Below are positions 1-8,469 of a stretch of 64,000 nucleotides of DNA, one piece after another. Source of the DNA: Pseudomonas quebecensis. Lineage in GTDB: Bacteria; Pseudomonadota; Gammaproteobacteria; Pseudomonadales; Pseudomonadaceae. The translations under genes and the position numbers were made by a program. The notes beneath the pieces are model-generated. The model was not told where the DNA came from, ran no database searches, and saw only the letters and a program-made list of their open reading frames with translations. Positions within the stretch are counted from its first letter, which is position 1, and every line of letters begins with the position of its first letter. Location: contig NZ_CP112866.1 of assembly GCF_026410085.1 (NCBI RefSeq), forward strand, positions 1,054,001 to 1,118,000, read 5' to 3'.

Positions 1-207
1 TCGGTCACCGAACTGGTGCGGGCGGGGCTGGGCGTCGCGGCGCTGCCGAGTTTTCTGCTCGATCACACCCTGCAAGCCCTGGGCCCGCCACTGGCTGCGC
101 ATGACACGGCACTATGGTTGCTCACGCGCCCCGATTGCAGGGCCTTGCGCTCGGTGGTGACGCTGTTCGATGAACTGGGTCGACATGTGCGCTTGCCGCA
201 GGGTTAA
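1..207 (+). CDS. LysR-type regulator, C-terminal fragment (cut by window edge)
   Basis: The frame is open from base 1 and gives 68 residues before the stop. The stretch VRAGLGVAALPSFL, followed by a short hydrophilic tail with RSVVTLFDEL, is typical of the last part of the effector-binding domain of LysR regulators. The HTH and most of the ligand domain lie upstream of the window, so the target cannot be judged. Its stop overlaps by 4 bp the stop of the convergent DUF1003 gene. Confidence 0.6.
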   Translation, partial: SVTELVRAGLGVAALPSFLLDHTLQALGPPLAAHDTALWLLTRPDCRALRSVVTLFDELGRHVRLPQG

Positions 208-722
208 GTCTTGCGCACAAAGTGTTGATGCATTTCGCACGTCAGGCTGTCGATGTGCTCCGACAGCTGCTTGGTGATTTCCGTCAGCCGGGTGTTCTGT
301 TCCAACAATTCCAGCAACTGCCTGTTGGTCTGCGCGGCTTGGGCCTGGCGCTCGCTGTTGGCGACGGCCAAGGCTTCGCGGTGTTGGGCATCGGCGTCGG
401 ACTGCGCTTTGTCGCGCGCAGCCTGACGGGTCTGGGCCAGCAATATCAGTGGAGCGGCATAGGCTGATTGCAGGCTGAAAGCCAGGTTGAGCAGGATGAA
501 AGGGTACACGTCGAAATGCGTGACACCGCTGACGTTGAGCGCCACCCAGAGGATCACGATCAGGGTTTGCGCGCCAAGAAAGGCGGGCGTGCCGAAGAAG
601 CGCGCGAACGCTTCGGCCTTCAGCGCAAACGTGTCGTTACCGAAGGTGGGGGCCAGGTGGGCATGGCGCCGGTGGAAACGCAGGTGGTCGACGGCGGCGG
701 TTTCGGGTTTGTCTGGGGTCAT
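204..722 (-). CDS. DUF1003 family small membrane protein
   Basis: A 172-residue protein. The N-terminus is polar. Two hydrophobic segments follow at about 46-67 (FLGAQTLIVILWVALNV) and 73-97 (YPFILLNLAFSLQSAYAAP), then a charged Ala/Gln-rich helix from about 100 to 160 likely to form a coiled coil. The paired membrane hairpin with an SLQSAYAAPLILLAQ-type second helix is the DUF1003 signature as I know it. The function of the family is not established. The protein should sit in the inner membrane with both ends in the cytoplasm. It is convergent with the preceding LysR gene and stands alone. Confidence 0.75.
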   Translation of the reverse strand: MTPDKPETAAVDHLRFHRRHAHLAPTFGNDTFALKAEAFARFFGTPAFLGAQTLIVILWVALNVSGVTHFDVYPFILLNLAFSLQSAYAAPLILLAQTRQAARDKAQSDADAQHREALAVANSERQAQAAQTNRQLLELLEQNTRLTEITKQLSEHIDSLTCEMHQHFVRKT

Positions 723-807
723 GGCGGGCTCGGGTCATCAACGTTAAGACAGTGACTCACTATAGGCCTGGCCGGCTGTCTGATGCATGAATAACCCGAG
801 CCTGCGC

Positions 808-2127
808 TCAGCGTGCGCCCCGCTCGTTGGCGAACGCGCTCACCGCCTGCACCGCCTCGCCGGTGCCTTCGCGGATCTGCACAATCACCGCGCCGGCGCG
901 GTTGGCCAGTTCCACGCCCAGGGCGGCGCGGTCGCGCGTGCCGTCCATGCTGGTGATGGCCTGGCGGGTTTCGGCCTGGATGAGTGCGATCATGCTGGAA
1001 ATTTCCGACGTCGAGCCGCTGGTGCGCGCGGCCAATTGCCGAACTTCATCGGCCACCACGGCGAATCCGCGTCCTTGCTCACCGGCGCGCGCGGCCTCGA
1101 TGGCAGCGTTAAGCGCCAGCAGGTTGGTCTGATCGGCGATCGCGCGGATGGTGTTGACGATGGTGGTGATCTGCTCCGAACGCTCGCCCAGTTTGGCAAT
1201 CAAGTGCGATGAACTGTCGATGTCGGCGGCAATGTCGCGCATGCCGCTGGCACTTTGCTGAATCACCTCGGCGCCTTTCTCGGCGATGTCCCGGGTGGTC
1301 ATGGAGATGTGATAGGCCTGCGCGGCGCTGGCGGCGTCGGCCGCGTGCTGCTGTACCCTGGCGGTCACGTCGGAGGCGAACTTGACGATTTTGCACAGGC
1401 GCCCGCCGGCGTCGTACACCGGGTTGTAGCTGGCTTCCAGCCACACCGGGTTGCCGTGTTTGTCCACCCGTTCAAATTGACCGTTGAACAATTCGCCTTG
1501 GTTAAGGCGTCTCCAGAACTCGCTGTAGGCCTGGCTGCCGGCCGTGGCTGGGGTGCAGAACAGGCGGTGATGCTGGCCCTGGACCTGCGCCAGGCTGTAA
1601 CCCATGCGTTGCAGGAAGTTGGCGTTGGCGGTGATCACGGTGCCGTCCAGGTTGAACTCGATCACCGCCATGGCCCGGCCGATGGCTTCCAGTTTGCCGT
1701 GGGTTTCGCTTTCGCTTTGCAGGCGTGCGGTGACATCCATGGCGTACTTCACCACTTTGATTACACGCCCGCTGTCATCGCATATCGGGTTGTAACTGGC
1801 TTGCAGCCACACCGAATGGCCGTCGCCGGCCACCCGTTCGAACGTGCCCGACTGGAAGCGTCCGCTGCGCAGGTCCGTCCAGAACTGCGCGTAATCGGCG
1901 CTGCGCGCGAACGCGGGCGTGCAAAACATCCGGTGGGACTGGCCGATCACTTGGTCGGCGCGGTAGCGCAATGTCTTGAGAAAGTTGTCATTGGCCCGCA
2001 GCACCTGACCTTGGGGGTCGAACTCAATCACTGCCATCGAACGCTCGATGGCGTTCAGCAGGTGGGTTTGCTGGGCAAGGGTGTGCTGCAGGGCGTCGAT
2101 GGTTTTCTTATGGGCGTTGAATAGCAT
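808..2127 (-). CDS. BdlA-like methyl-accepting chemotaxis transducer with two PAS domains
   Basis: Starting at the ATG at 2127 gives 439 residues; an in-frame TTG 18 bp upstream is less likely. Two consecutive PAS domains (roughly 15-125 and 135-245) share repeated motifs: MAVIEF, HRMFC/HRLFC, VWL.ASYNP and KVVKYA/KIVKFA. An MCP signalling domain follows with the conserved hairpin tip [19 protein letters not shown]. There is no membrane segment, so it is a cytosolic receptor. The order PAS-PAS-MCP and the length match P. aeruginosa BdlA, which senses redox or energy state and controls biofilm dispersion. The neighbouring diguanylate cyclase fits a c-di-GMP theme, but a functional link is inference. 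Confidence 0.85.
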   Translation of the reverse strand: MLFNAHKKTIDALQHTLAQQTHLLNAIERSMAVIEFDPQGQVLRANDNFLKTLRYRADQVIGQSHRMFCTPAFARSADYAQFWTDLRSGRFQSGTFERVAGDGHSVWLQASYNPICDDSGRVIKVVKYAMDVTARLQSESETHGKLEAIGRAMAVIEFNLDGTVITANANFLQRMGYSLAQVQGQHHRLFCTPATAGSQAYSEFWRRLNQGELFNGQFERVDKHGNPVWLEASYNPVYDAGGRLCKIVKFASDVTARVQQHAADAASAAQAYHISMTTRDIAEKGAEVIQQSASGMRDIAADIDSSSHLIAKLGERSEQITTIVNTIRAIADQTNLLALNAAIEAARAGEQGRGFAVVADEVRQLAARTSGSTSEISSMIALIQAETRQAITSMDGTRDRAALGVELANRAGAVIVQIREGTGEAVQAVSAFANERGAR

Positions 2128-2390
2128 GGTCGTGTGCTCAGGCAAGCAAGCGTCTGGGGGGTTCCATGGATATGCGCCTGCCGCCGTAGGGCCTGTGCCG
2201 TACGGTTGACGTGCTCATTGCCAGCCTCCGTGTGCTGGCAGGGTGGGTGTAACAAAGGGTTCAGAGTGATCAGCCTGCCCGGAAGTTCGCCCGTGGGCGG
2301 GACCATTTTTGGGTTGACGACCAGTGAAGGCATTATGCTATCGACGGGGCGGTGCACGAAGATTTCAGACGAGATGTCATTGCGCCACTT

Positions 2391-3449
2391 TCAGGCGGTA
2401 CACGCGAGCCGGTGGTCACTGACGCCGACCCGGTTGCGCCCGGTGTGTTTGGCGGCGTACAACGCGCGGTCCGCCGCATTCAGCCAGGCAGCCGCATCGG
2501 CGAACTCGGGCTGGAAGTCCGCCACGCCGATGCTCAGGCTCACCCGTAGCTCGGGAATATGCGCGTTACGATAGTCGCTGAACGTTTCGCGCAAGTGCTC
2601 CATCAGGTGCACGGCTTTATTCAGCGACATCTGCGGCAAAATCACACAAAACTCATCGCCGCCGTACCGGCCGGCCAGGTCGTTGTCGCGCAGGTTGCGC
2701 CGCAGTTCCAGGCTCAGTTGACGCAGCACAGCGTCGCCCACGATGTGGCCATGGGTGTCATTGATCTGTTTGAAATGATCGATATCGATCAGCGCGATGG
2801 TGGCGTGGCTTTGCTGCTGCTGGCATTTATGGAACTTGAGGTTCAGCAGGTCTTTCCACGAACCGTGGTTGAGCAGCCCGGTGAGGCTGTCGATACGGCT
2901 CAGCGCACTGAGGGTACGCTTGTGTTCCGAGAGTTTGATCGCCAGTTGATAGCAGACCATGCCGATGGCCATGGGGTAGAGCGTCAACATCGGCAGGCTG
3001 GCGTAGACCTCCACCAGCCTGACATCGGGGTTAAACCGCAGCCCGAAAATCAATCCGGCCACCCCTGCACCGAGCAGTTGGGCAAGCAACCCGCGCAGCA
3101 GCAAGTGCGTGCCACCTGCGGCCACGCTGTTCATGGCGATCATCGATAGCAACGTTACGCTGATCAACGGCGTGAACTGGAGCGTCGTGGCCCAGAACCC
3201 GCCCAGCACCGCGTCGTACATCAGGTTGCGTCGTTCGGCGTTGTAGGGGAATTTGGCGCGGGTCGCCAGTTGAAACGCTAGATGTGGCCAGGCAAATCCA
3301 CTGGCCAGCAATAGCGCCCATACCCATCCGGGCATGCCCAGCGGGTAGAGCGCGGCGGTCACGCTGATGCAGCACATGGCCGCGCCGATGATCCTTGGCT
3401 TGTAGAGACGCCTGGCAAATGACAGCCCTTTGCCTTGTCGGTTTTCCAT
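2391..3449 (-). CDS. MASE2-GGDEF diguanylate cyclase
   Basis: I chose the ATG at 3449 (protein starting MENRQGKG, 352 residues), because the longer frame adds 61 residues of non-membrane, low-quality sequence and AGG lies just upstream of this ATG. Residues about 15-175 hold several membrane helices of the MASE2 type, as in AdrA/DgcC. The catalytic domain follows with RIDSLTGLLN, FKQINDTHGH and an intact GGDEF motif at 263-267. The product-inhibition I-site RDND (254-257) sits exactly five residues before it, so the enzyme should make c-di-GMP and be feedback-inhibited. It is an inner-membrane enzyme with its active site in the cytoplasm. Confidence 0.9.
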   Translation of the reverse strand: MENRQGKGLSFARRLYKPRIIGAAMCCISVTAALYPLGMPGWVWALLLASGFAWPHLAFQLATRAKFPYNAERRNLMYDAVLGGFWATTLQFTPLISVTLLSMIAMNSVAAGGTHLLLRGLLAQLLGAGVAGLIFGLRFNPDVRLVEVYASLPMLTLYPMAIGMVCYQLAIKLSEHKRTLSALSRIDSLTGLLNHGSWKDLLNLKFHKCQQQQSHATIALIDIDHFKQINDTHGHIVGDAVLRQLSLELRRNLRDNDLAGRYGGDEFCVILPQMSLNKAVHLMEHLRETFSDYRNAHIPELRVSLSIGVADFQPEFADAAAWLNAADRALYAAKHTGRNRVGVSDHRLACTA

Positions 3450-3638
3450 AAATACCTGGGTGAGTTCTTTTTTTGCGGAGGTGACGGCACTTGATCGGGC
3501 ATGACCGTTGATCGGGGAAACCCTGTGAATATTGTCAGGGATTCCCGTAGGAATAATCAGTGTCCTTCCAGGCCATTTGCGCAAAAAAGACGGCGAATGC
3601 GTCAAAAGCGACCAGGAATGTCGCTCCGGCAACAGGCA

Positions 3639-4265
3639 TTACTGCGGGCGGGGCGGGTTGATTTCATAGCCGGCCAGGAACAGGTCAATGGCCGACTCGA
3701 TAACGCTGGCCTGGGTGGCCGTGTCGAGGGTGGGTTGGCCCAGCGTAATCTGCGGCCAGAACGCAAACGCCTTGAGCAGGCTCTGGATCTGGTGGGCCGC
3801 GAAGGCCGGGTCGGTGCAGGACAGACGCCCGTCCTGCTGCGCCGCGCGCACCCATTGCGTGAAGCCTTCTTCGCGTTGGCTCAGGCGCGTGACCATATCT
3901 TGAGCCCGTTCCGGTGAATGAATGGTGGCGGCGATGGCGACGCGGGCCAGGTCGAGGAAGTTGGCGTCCGACATCATCTTCATCTTGGCTTCCAGCAAAC
4001 CGCGCAGTTGTTCGCGCAGCGGGCGGTCGCTGGCGTAGATCACGTCGAGCTGCGCCACGGTGCTGGCCCAGAGTTGATGGAGTATCTCGGCGAACAACTC
4101 TTCCTTGCTGGGAAAGTGGTTGTACACCGTGCGTTTGGACACCCCGGCCGTGGCGGCGATCTTATCCATGCTGGTAACTTCGAAGCCGTTAGCCCGAAAT
4201 TCGCTGATGGCCGCGCTCACGATGGCTTCGCGTTTGCGGTCGGTAAGGCGTTTAGGGGCAGTCAT
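3639..4265 (-). CDS. TetR/AcrR family transcriptional repressor
   Basis: A 208-residue protein. The N-terminal HTH (about residues 13-60) includes TSMDKIAATAGVSKRTVYNHF, the standard TetR recognition helix region. The helical C-terminal domain should bind a ligand not predictable here; its layout resembles AefR-like regulators. It diverges from the metallo-beta-lactamase-fold gene at 4390, and two palindromic 16-bp sites lie in the 124-bp gap. It therefore most likely represses itself and that hydrolase. This is inference from layout. Confidence 0.9.
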   Translation of the reverse strand: MTAPKRLTDRKREAIVSAAISEFRANGFEVTSMDKIAATAGVSKRTVYNHFPSKEELFAEILHQLWASTVAQLDVIYASDRPLREQLRGLLEAKMKMMSDANFLDLARVAIAATIHSPERAQDMVTRLSQREEGFTQWVRAAQQDGRLSCTDPAFAAHQIQSLLKAFAFWPQITLGQPTLDTATQASVIESAIDLFLAGYEINPPRPQ

Positions 4266-4294
4266 GGATAACGTTCGGCTCTTCGAGGGGAAAT

Positions 4295-4310
4295 TACACT
4301 CGGTAGTTTA
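4295..4310. promoter_or_regulatory. Candidate TetR operator, imperfect copy
   Basis: The sequence TACACTCGGTAGTTTA matches the perfect palindrome at 4342-4357 at 12 of 16 positions. It lies 30 bp in front of the TetR start codon. The two centres are 47 bp apart. Confidence 0.4.
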
Positions 4311-4341
4311 CTTGCTCTCGCTTTTGTTGCAATCTTGAAAC

Positions 4342-4357
4342 TACACTGTGCAGTGTA
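4342..4357. promoter_or_regulatory. Candidate TetR operator, perfect palindrome
   Basis: TACACTG and CAGTGTA form a perfect 7-bp inverted repeat with a 2-bp spacer, 33 bp upstream of the hydrolase start codon and in the divergent intergenic region. The size and position fit a dimeric TetR repressor site. Confidence 0.55.
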
Positions 4358-4389
4358 ATTTATGAGCGGACCGCAGGAGTCACTCTGTC

Positions 4390-5439
4390 ATGCCCACGAT
4401 TTCATCCCGTGTCGACCCTTCCACCCCGCGCGCCAAGCAGGGCAAACGACATTTCAATAATGAGGCGCCGGTGCAGCACGCCGGGTTTGGCAAAACGTTG
4501 CGCATTTTCTGGAACATGCTGTTCAACAAACCCCGCACCACGCGCCCCGTAGGAGCCATTCCGGTCGAGCCTTTAACGCGCCAGCAGTTACTGGACGCAC
4601 CCGACCACAGTGTGTTTCGCCTCGGCCATTCCACCGTCCTGCTCAAGCTGCGTGGCAAGTTCTGGGTGACCGACCCGGTCTTCGCAGAGCGCGCCTCGCC
4701 ATTCGGTTGGGCCGGCCCCAAGCGTTTCCACCAGCCGCCGATCAGCCTTGAAGACCTGCCCGACCTGGAGGCGGTGATTCTTTCCCACAACCACTACGAC
4801 CATCTGGACCGCAATGCGGTGGTCCGGTTGGCCGCCAAGACCCGCTGTTTTCTGGCGCCGCTGGGCGTGGGCGACCTGCTGATCAAATGGGGCGTGGATG
4901 CCGACAAGGTTCGTCAATTGGAGTGGTGGGAGGGGACCGAGGTGGGCGGCATTCGTTTTGTCGCGACGCCCGCCCAGCATTTTTCCGGGCGAGGCCTGTT
5001 CGACGCCAACCAGACGCTGTGGTGTTCCTGGGTGATGATCGACGGCGCGCGACGGATTTTTTTCAGCGGCGACACCGGGTACTTCGACGGCTTCAAACGC
5101 ATTGGCGATCACTACGGTCCGTTTGACCTGACCCTCATGGAAACCGGCGCCTACAACGTTGACTGGCCGCATGTGCACATGCAGCCGGAGCAGACCCTGC
5201 AGGCGCATATCGATCTCAAAGGGCGTTGGCTGTTGCCGATCCACAACGGTACTTTCGACCTGGCGTTTCATGCCTGGCACGAACCGTTTGACCGCATCAT
5301 GGCGCTGGCGTGGGAACGCAACGTGGCGATTACCACGCCGCCAATGGGCCGGGCGTTCAGCTTGAACCAGCCGGAACGCGGGCATGCATGGTGGCTGGAC
5401 GTGGAGCCCCAGGGCCTTGAGGAGCGGCTGGTGAGCTGA
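4390..5439 (+). CDS. Metallo-beta-lactamase-fold hydrolase (RomA / NAPE-PLD-like)
   Basis: A 349-residue protein with a CAGGAG ribosome site upstream. It has the binuclear-metal motif SHNHYDHLD at 132-140, a second metal His in TPAQHFSGR, FFSGDTGYF supplying the bridging Asp, and a C-terminal His in LLPIHNGTF. Together with the GHSTVLLKL entry strand this is the UlaG/NAPE-PLD-like branch, often annotated RomA or an L-ascorbate lactonase-like protein. There is no signal peptide, so it is cytosolic. The substrate is unknown. Control by the divergent TetR gene is likely. Confidence 0.85.
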   Translation: MPTISSRVDPSTPRAKQGKRHFNNEAPVQHAGFGKTLRIFWNMLFNKPRTTRPVGAIPVEPLTRQQLLDAPDHSVFRLGHSTVLLKLRGKFWVTDPVFAERASPFGWAGPKRFHQPPISLEDLPDLEAVILSHNHYDHLDRNAVVRLAAKTRCFLAPLGVGDLLIKWGVDADKVRQLEWWEGTEVGGIRFVATPAQHFSGRGLFDANQTLWCSWVMIDGARRIFFSGDTGYFDGFKRIGDHYGPFDLTLMETGAYNVDWPHVHMQPEQTLQAHIDLKGRWLLPIHNGTFDLAFHAWHEPFDRIMALAWERNVAITTPPMGRAFSLNQPERGHAWWLDVEPQGLEERLVS

Positions 5440-5546
5440 TGCGCCAGGTGCCTGGAAAAGGAGTTTTCAAAGTGTTTCACCCCTGCGACACGTAAGCGTG
5501 AGAGGTGCGATGATCCCGGCAAATTCACAGTCCGGGGCAGGTTTTG

Positions 5547-6287
5547 ATGGAAGAAGATTGTAGGAAAATTTTGCGACCTTGCGCGCCTGGCGCCCTGGAA
5601 CCTTACCCGTCGTCCTGTCCGGCCAGCCTGTCGTCGGCGCCCGTGGGCAATCGCCCTGAGAAGCAGGCCACTCAAGGCAGCATTGCCTTCGCGACCGCGC
5701 CCCAGCCAGGCATTCCTGCCCCCAGGCAAGATGTGCCGGGGCCGATGATGAAGACCGTGCGAGACCCGGCGTTATCGCTTATTGCGTTGAGTGGCATCGA
5801 GCCTTCGGGTCCCGTGATGGTGGAAGTACCGCTGGTGCAAAACGACAGTACGTTTGCACCCTGCCAGGCATTGGCGCGCAGGCGCATAGGCGTTGCCGAC
5901 CGCTATACCCATGGCGATGCGCACGAACCGATCGAACATCGAGCGACGTTCACCCATGCGCTGGACAGGCTGAGCCGCGCCGGTGCGCAACTTGTGCCTG
6001 TGCCTGCCCGGCAGGCCGATGCCAGTCTGCGATTCGATCTGCATACCCACAATGAAATCGATGCGTTGGTGAGTGAATACCGACTCGATGCCCTGGTGTC
6101 GGACAGCCGCAGCAGTGCGTTCCATGACGCGTGCTGGGGCGGTTACGCCAGGCTGGGCGAGCCGCTTGAGGACGGCGCGACGCTGTGGTTCTACGTGGCG
6201 CGGTGGTCCAGGGATTCGCTGCCCGCGCTGGTACAGGCTTATCGCAGTGCTGGTCAGGGCCAGCCGCACGCCTACTCGCCGCGTTGA
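5547..6287 (+). pseudogene. Decayed amidase-like copy lacking the catalytic core
   Basis: An open frame of 246 codons from ATG 5547. Its parts align in order to the middle and C-terminal part of the intact amidase just downstream: RQDVPGPMMKTV against RQDTPGPMARTV, AGAQLVPV against QGAQLVPV, RLDALVSD against SLDALVSD, and FYVARWSRDSLPALVQAY against a similar FGARWSEPTLLAVAHGY. The amidase Lys and Gly/Ser-rich segments carrying the Lys-Ser-Ser triad are absent, and the first 50 residues are low-quality sequence. It looks like the remnant of a tandem duplication. It could still be translated, but it cannot be a working amidase. Confidence 0.6.
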
Positions 6288-6405
6288 ACAATCGCACGCA
6301 GTGAAGTGCTTGCATCACGCAGCCTGGGAAGAGGGGAGTTTTTAGACTGGCGCACGGATCAACGGTGATCCTTCGTCGTTTCTTACCCTTCCTGGGAGGT
6401 GGTTT

Positions 6406-7911
6406 ATGTTTGGCATGGGTTACGGTGTGAGTGCGGTGGTTAAACACGCTGTGCAACTGATGGGATTGAACGCGCCTGCGCCGGTATCAAGGCCCGTTCC
6501 GCCGGGAACCGAATACGCGAGTGTTCGTGAACTTGGAGAGCAGATGGCCCGGCCGGGCGGGCTGACGTCGGTCGAGCTGGTCAGTTACCTGCAGCAGCGA
6601 ATTCGAACACTCGACCCCGCCTTGAGCGCCGTCATCGAACTCAACCCGCAAGCATTGGACATCGCCCGCGAGCTTGATTGCGAGCGCGCCAACGGCAGAG
6701 TGCGCGGGCCACTGCATGGCATCCCCGTGTTGCTCAAAGACAACATCGAGACCGCGGACACCCAGCAAACCAGCGCCGGCGCCTTTGCCCTGGTGGGCGC
6801 CCCGGCCGCCCAAGATGCATTTATCGTCGAACGCCTGCGCCAGCAGGGCGCGGTGATCCTGGGGAAAACCAACCTGACTGAGCTGGCAGGCTTTCGCGGT
6901 GGCCCCGACGGCATGAGCCGCCGGGGCGGCCAAACTCGCAACCCTCACGATGCCGACGCGCCCGTAGGCGGCTCGAGTTCAGGCTCGGCGGTGGCGGTCG
7001 CGGCCGGCCTGGCACCATTGGCGGTCGGCACCGAAACCAATGGTTCGATCGTCGTACCGGCCGCGTTCAACGGTGTGGTGGGGCTCAAGCCCAGCGTGGG
7101 CGTATTGAGCCGCAGCGGTATCATCCCGGCCAGCCACCGACAGGACACGCCAGGGCCCATGGCCCGCACGGTATTTGACAGCGCACTATTGCTCAACGCC
7201 TTGTCGGGCAGTGACCCCCACGACGCAGCGACTACTCAGGCACCCACAGGGATCGACTACACCGCATTGCTCACGCCCGGCGCGTTGCAGGGTAAACGTA
7301 TCGGGTATCCCGCAACGTTTTCCGCCGACGGCGAAAGCCTGCCGGTGGACAACAGCCCGCAGTTTGCGCAAACGCTTGAAGTGCTCCGCACCCAGGGGGC
7401 ACAGCTTGTGCCGGTCAACATTCGCCTGGCGGATGCCTCGCGTTATGACGAGTTACTGCTTGCCGATGTAAAGGACGAACTCAATGGCTATCTGGCCAAG
7501 CGCGACGGGTTGCCGGTGAAGTCTGTGTCTGAGTTGATCCGTTTCAACGAGCAGCGCGACGGCACCGACACGGACCACCAGCCGGTACTCAAGGACGTCG
7601 AAGCCTCCACCCTGAGCGCCGAAGAACGCGCGCCGTTATGGGATGCGCTCATCCAGGCCTTTCGCGGCACGGTGGACGAGTTGATCGATCAGCAATCCCT
7701 GGACGCCCTGGTCTCGGATTTCGAAACCAACAGTTACTTCGCAGTCGCCGCGTCCGGCTACCCTGGCATCAGCGTACCGTCGGGCAAGGATGCAAATGGT
7801 GCACCCACCAGTGCCTACTTCTTCGGTGCACGCTGGTCGGAGCCGACGCTGCTGGCCGTGGCGCATGGGTATGAGCAGGCGGCAAAAGTGCCTGCCAGGC
7901 CTGGGTTGTGA
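6406..7911 (+). CDS. Amidase signature family hydrolase
   Basis: A 501-residue protein with a GGGAGG ribosome site before the ATG. The amidase-signature triad is visible: Lys111 in PVLLKDNIET, the cis-Ser within GGSSSGSA (190-193) and the nucleophile Ser214 in TNGSIVVPA. The family hydrolyses amide bonds (acylamides, peptide amides, Glu/Asp-tRNA amides). The substrate cannot be told here, and there is no gatC or gatB nearby, so it is not GatA. The first 40 residues contain a short hydrophobic stretch that might be a weak export signal. A decayed paralogue lies directly upstream. Confidence 0.9.
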   Translation: MFGMGYGVSAVVKHAVQLMGLNAPAPVSRPVPPGTEYASVRELGEQMARPGGLTSVELVSYLQQRIRTLDPALSAVIELNPQALDIARELDCERANGRVRGPLHGIPVLLKDNIETADTQQTSAGAFALVGAPAAQDAFIVERLRQQGAVILGKTNLTELAGFRGGPDGMSRRGGQTRNPHDADAPVGGSSSGSAVAVAAGLAPLAVGTETNGSIVVPAAFNGVVGLKPSVGVLSRSGIIPASHRQDTPGPMARTVFDSALLLNALSGSDPHDAATTQAPTGIDYTALLTPGALQGKRIGYPATFSADGESLPVDNSPQFAQTLEVLRTQGAQLVPVNIRLADASRYDELLLADVKDELNGYLAKRDGLPVKSVSELIRFNEQRDGTDTDHQPVLKDVEASTLSAEERAPLWDALIQAFRGTVDELIDQQSLDALVSDFETNSYFAVAASGYPGISVPSGKDANGAPTSAYFFGARWSEPTLLAVAHGYEQAAKVPARPGL

Positions 7912-7941
7912 CTACGCACTGTTCCAACCCCTGGCCTGCTG

Positions 7942-8322
7942 TCAGGCCCCATTGGGTTGCGGCGCCGACCCGTCGAGGGCCGCCGTCGTCGAGCCCATCA
8001 GGCGCGAAATGACGCTTTGCGCCGCGGGCTCGGTGGGTGAGGTGCCAAACCGGCGCGTACGCATTCCCCACCCCGGCGCAAACCCCGGAAAAAACACCAG
8101 CCCTTCAGCCTCCAGCCGAAACGCCAGGGCCAGGCGGGTGTCATCGTCCACCTCTCCCAGGCTTTCGAATTGTTGAAGCGCACTCACCGGCACCCCGGCC
8201 TGGCGGGCCAGCTCTTCGCGGCTCCAGCCGAGCATGGCGCGCGCCTGCACGCTGTGTTTAGCGGTGAATTGGTGAAGCACGATCTGCTGGTCTACAGAAG
8301 AGCTCATTGCCAGAGAGGACAT
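7942..8322 (-). CDS. Small XRE-family DNA-binding protein
   Basis: The ATG at 8322 is preceded by CTGGAG and gives 126 residues; the longer frame to 8448 lacks support. A Cro/C1-type HTH occupies about residues 20-75 (SVQARAMLGWSREELARQAG, then a VSALQQFE recognition region). The C-terminal half is short and basic without a known effector domain. A LexA-like palindrome lies 40 bp upstream of the start. The role is unknown; autoregulation or SOS control are both possible. Confidence 0.75.
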   Translation of the reverse strand: MSSLAMSSSVDQQIVLHQFTAKHSVQARAMLGWSREELARQAGVPVSALQQFESLGEVDDDTRLALAFRLEAEGLVFFPGFAPGWGMRTRRFGTSPTEPAAQSVISRLMGSTTAALDGSAPQPNGA

Positions 8323-8361
8323 GGGATTTCTCCAGGGTTCGACGAGTGAGGGGTTACTATA

Positions 8362-8377
8362 CTGTGTTTTTGTACAG
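8362..8377 (-). promoter_or_regulatory. LexA-type SOS box candidate
   Basis: CTGTGTTTTTGTACAG fits the CTGT-N8-ACAG layout of gammaproteobacterial LexA boxes, and the flanking bases extend the dyad (ACTGT/ACAGT). It is 40-55 bp upstream of the XRE gene start, a place where a repressor would block transcription. It could instead be the XRE protein's own operator. Confidence 0.45.
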
Positions 8378-8469
8378 TTGTTTTGACCGCTCATCCCCTC
8401 GAAGTTTTCCCCTTGCCGCGTCGATGCCGATAACCGGGTGCACGACACAGATCGCTCGCCAGCAGTGGG

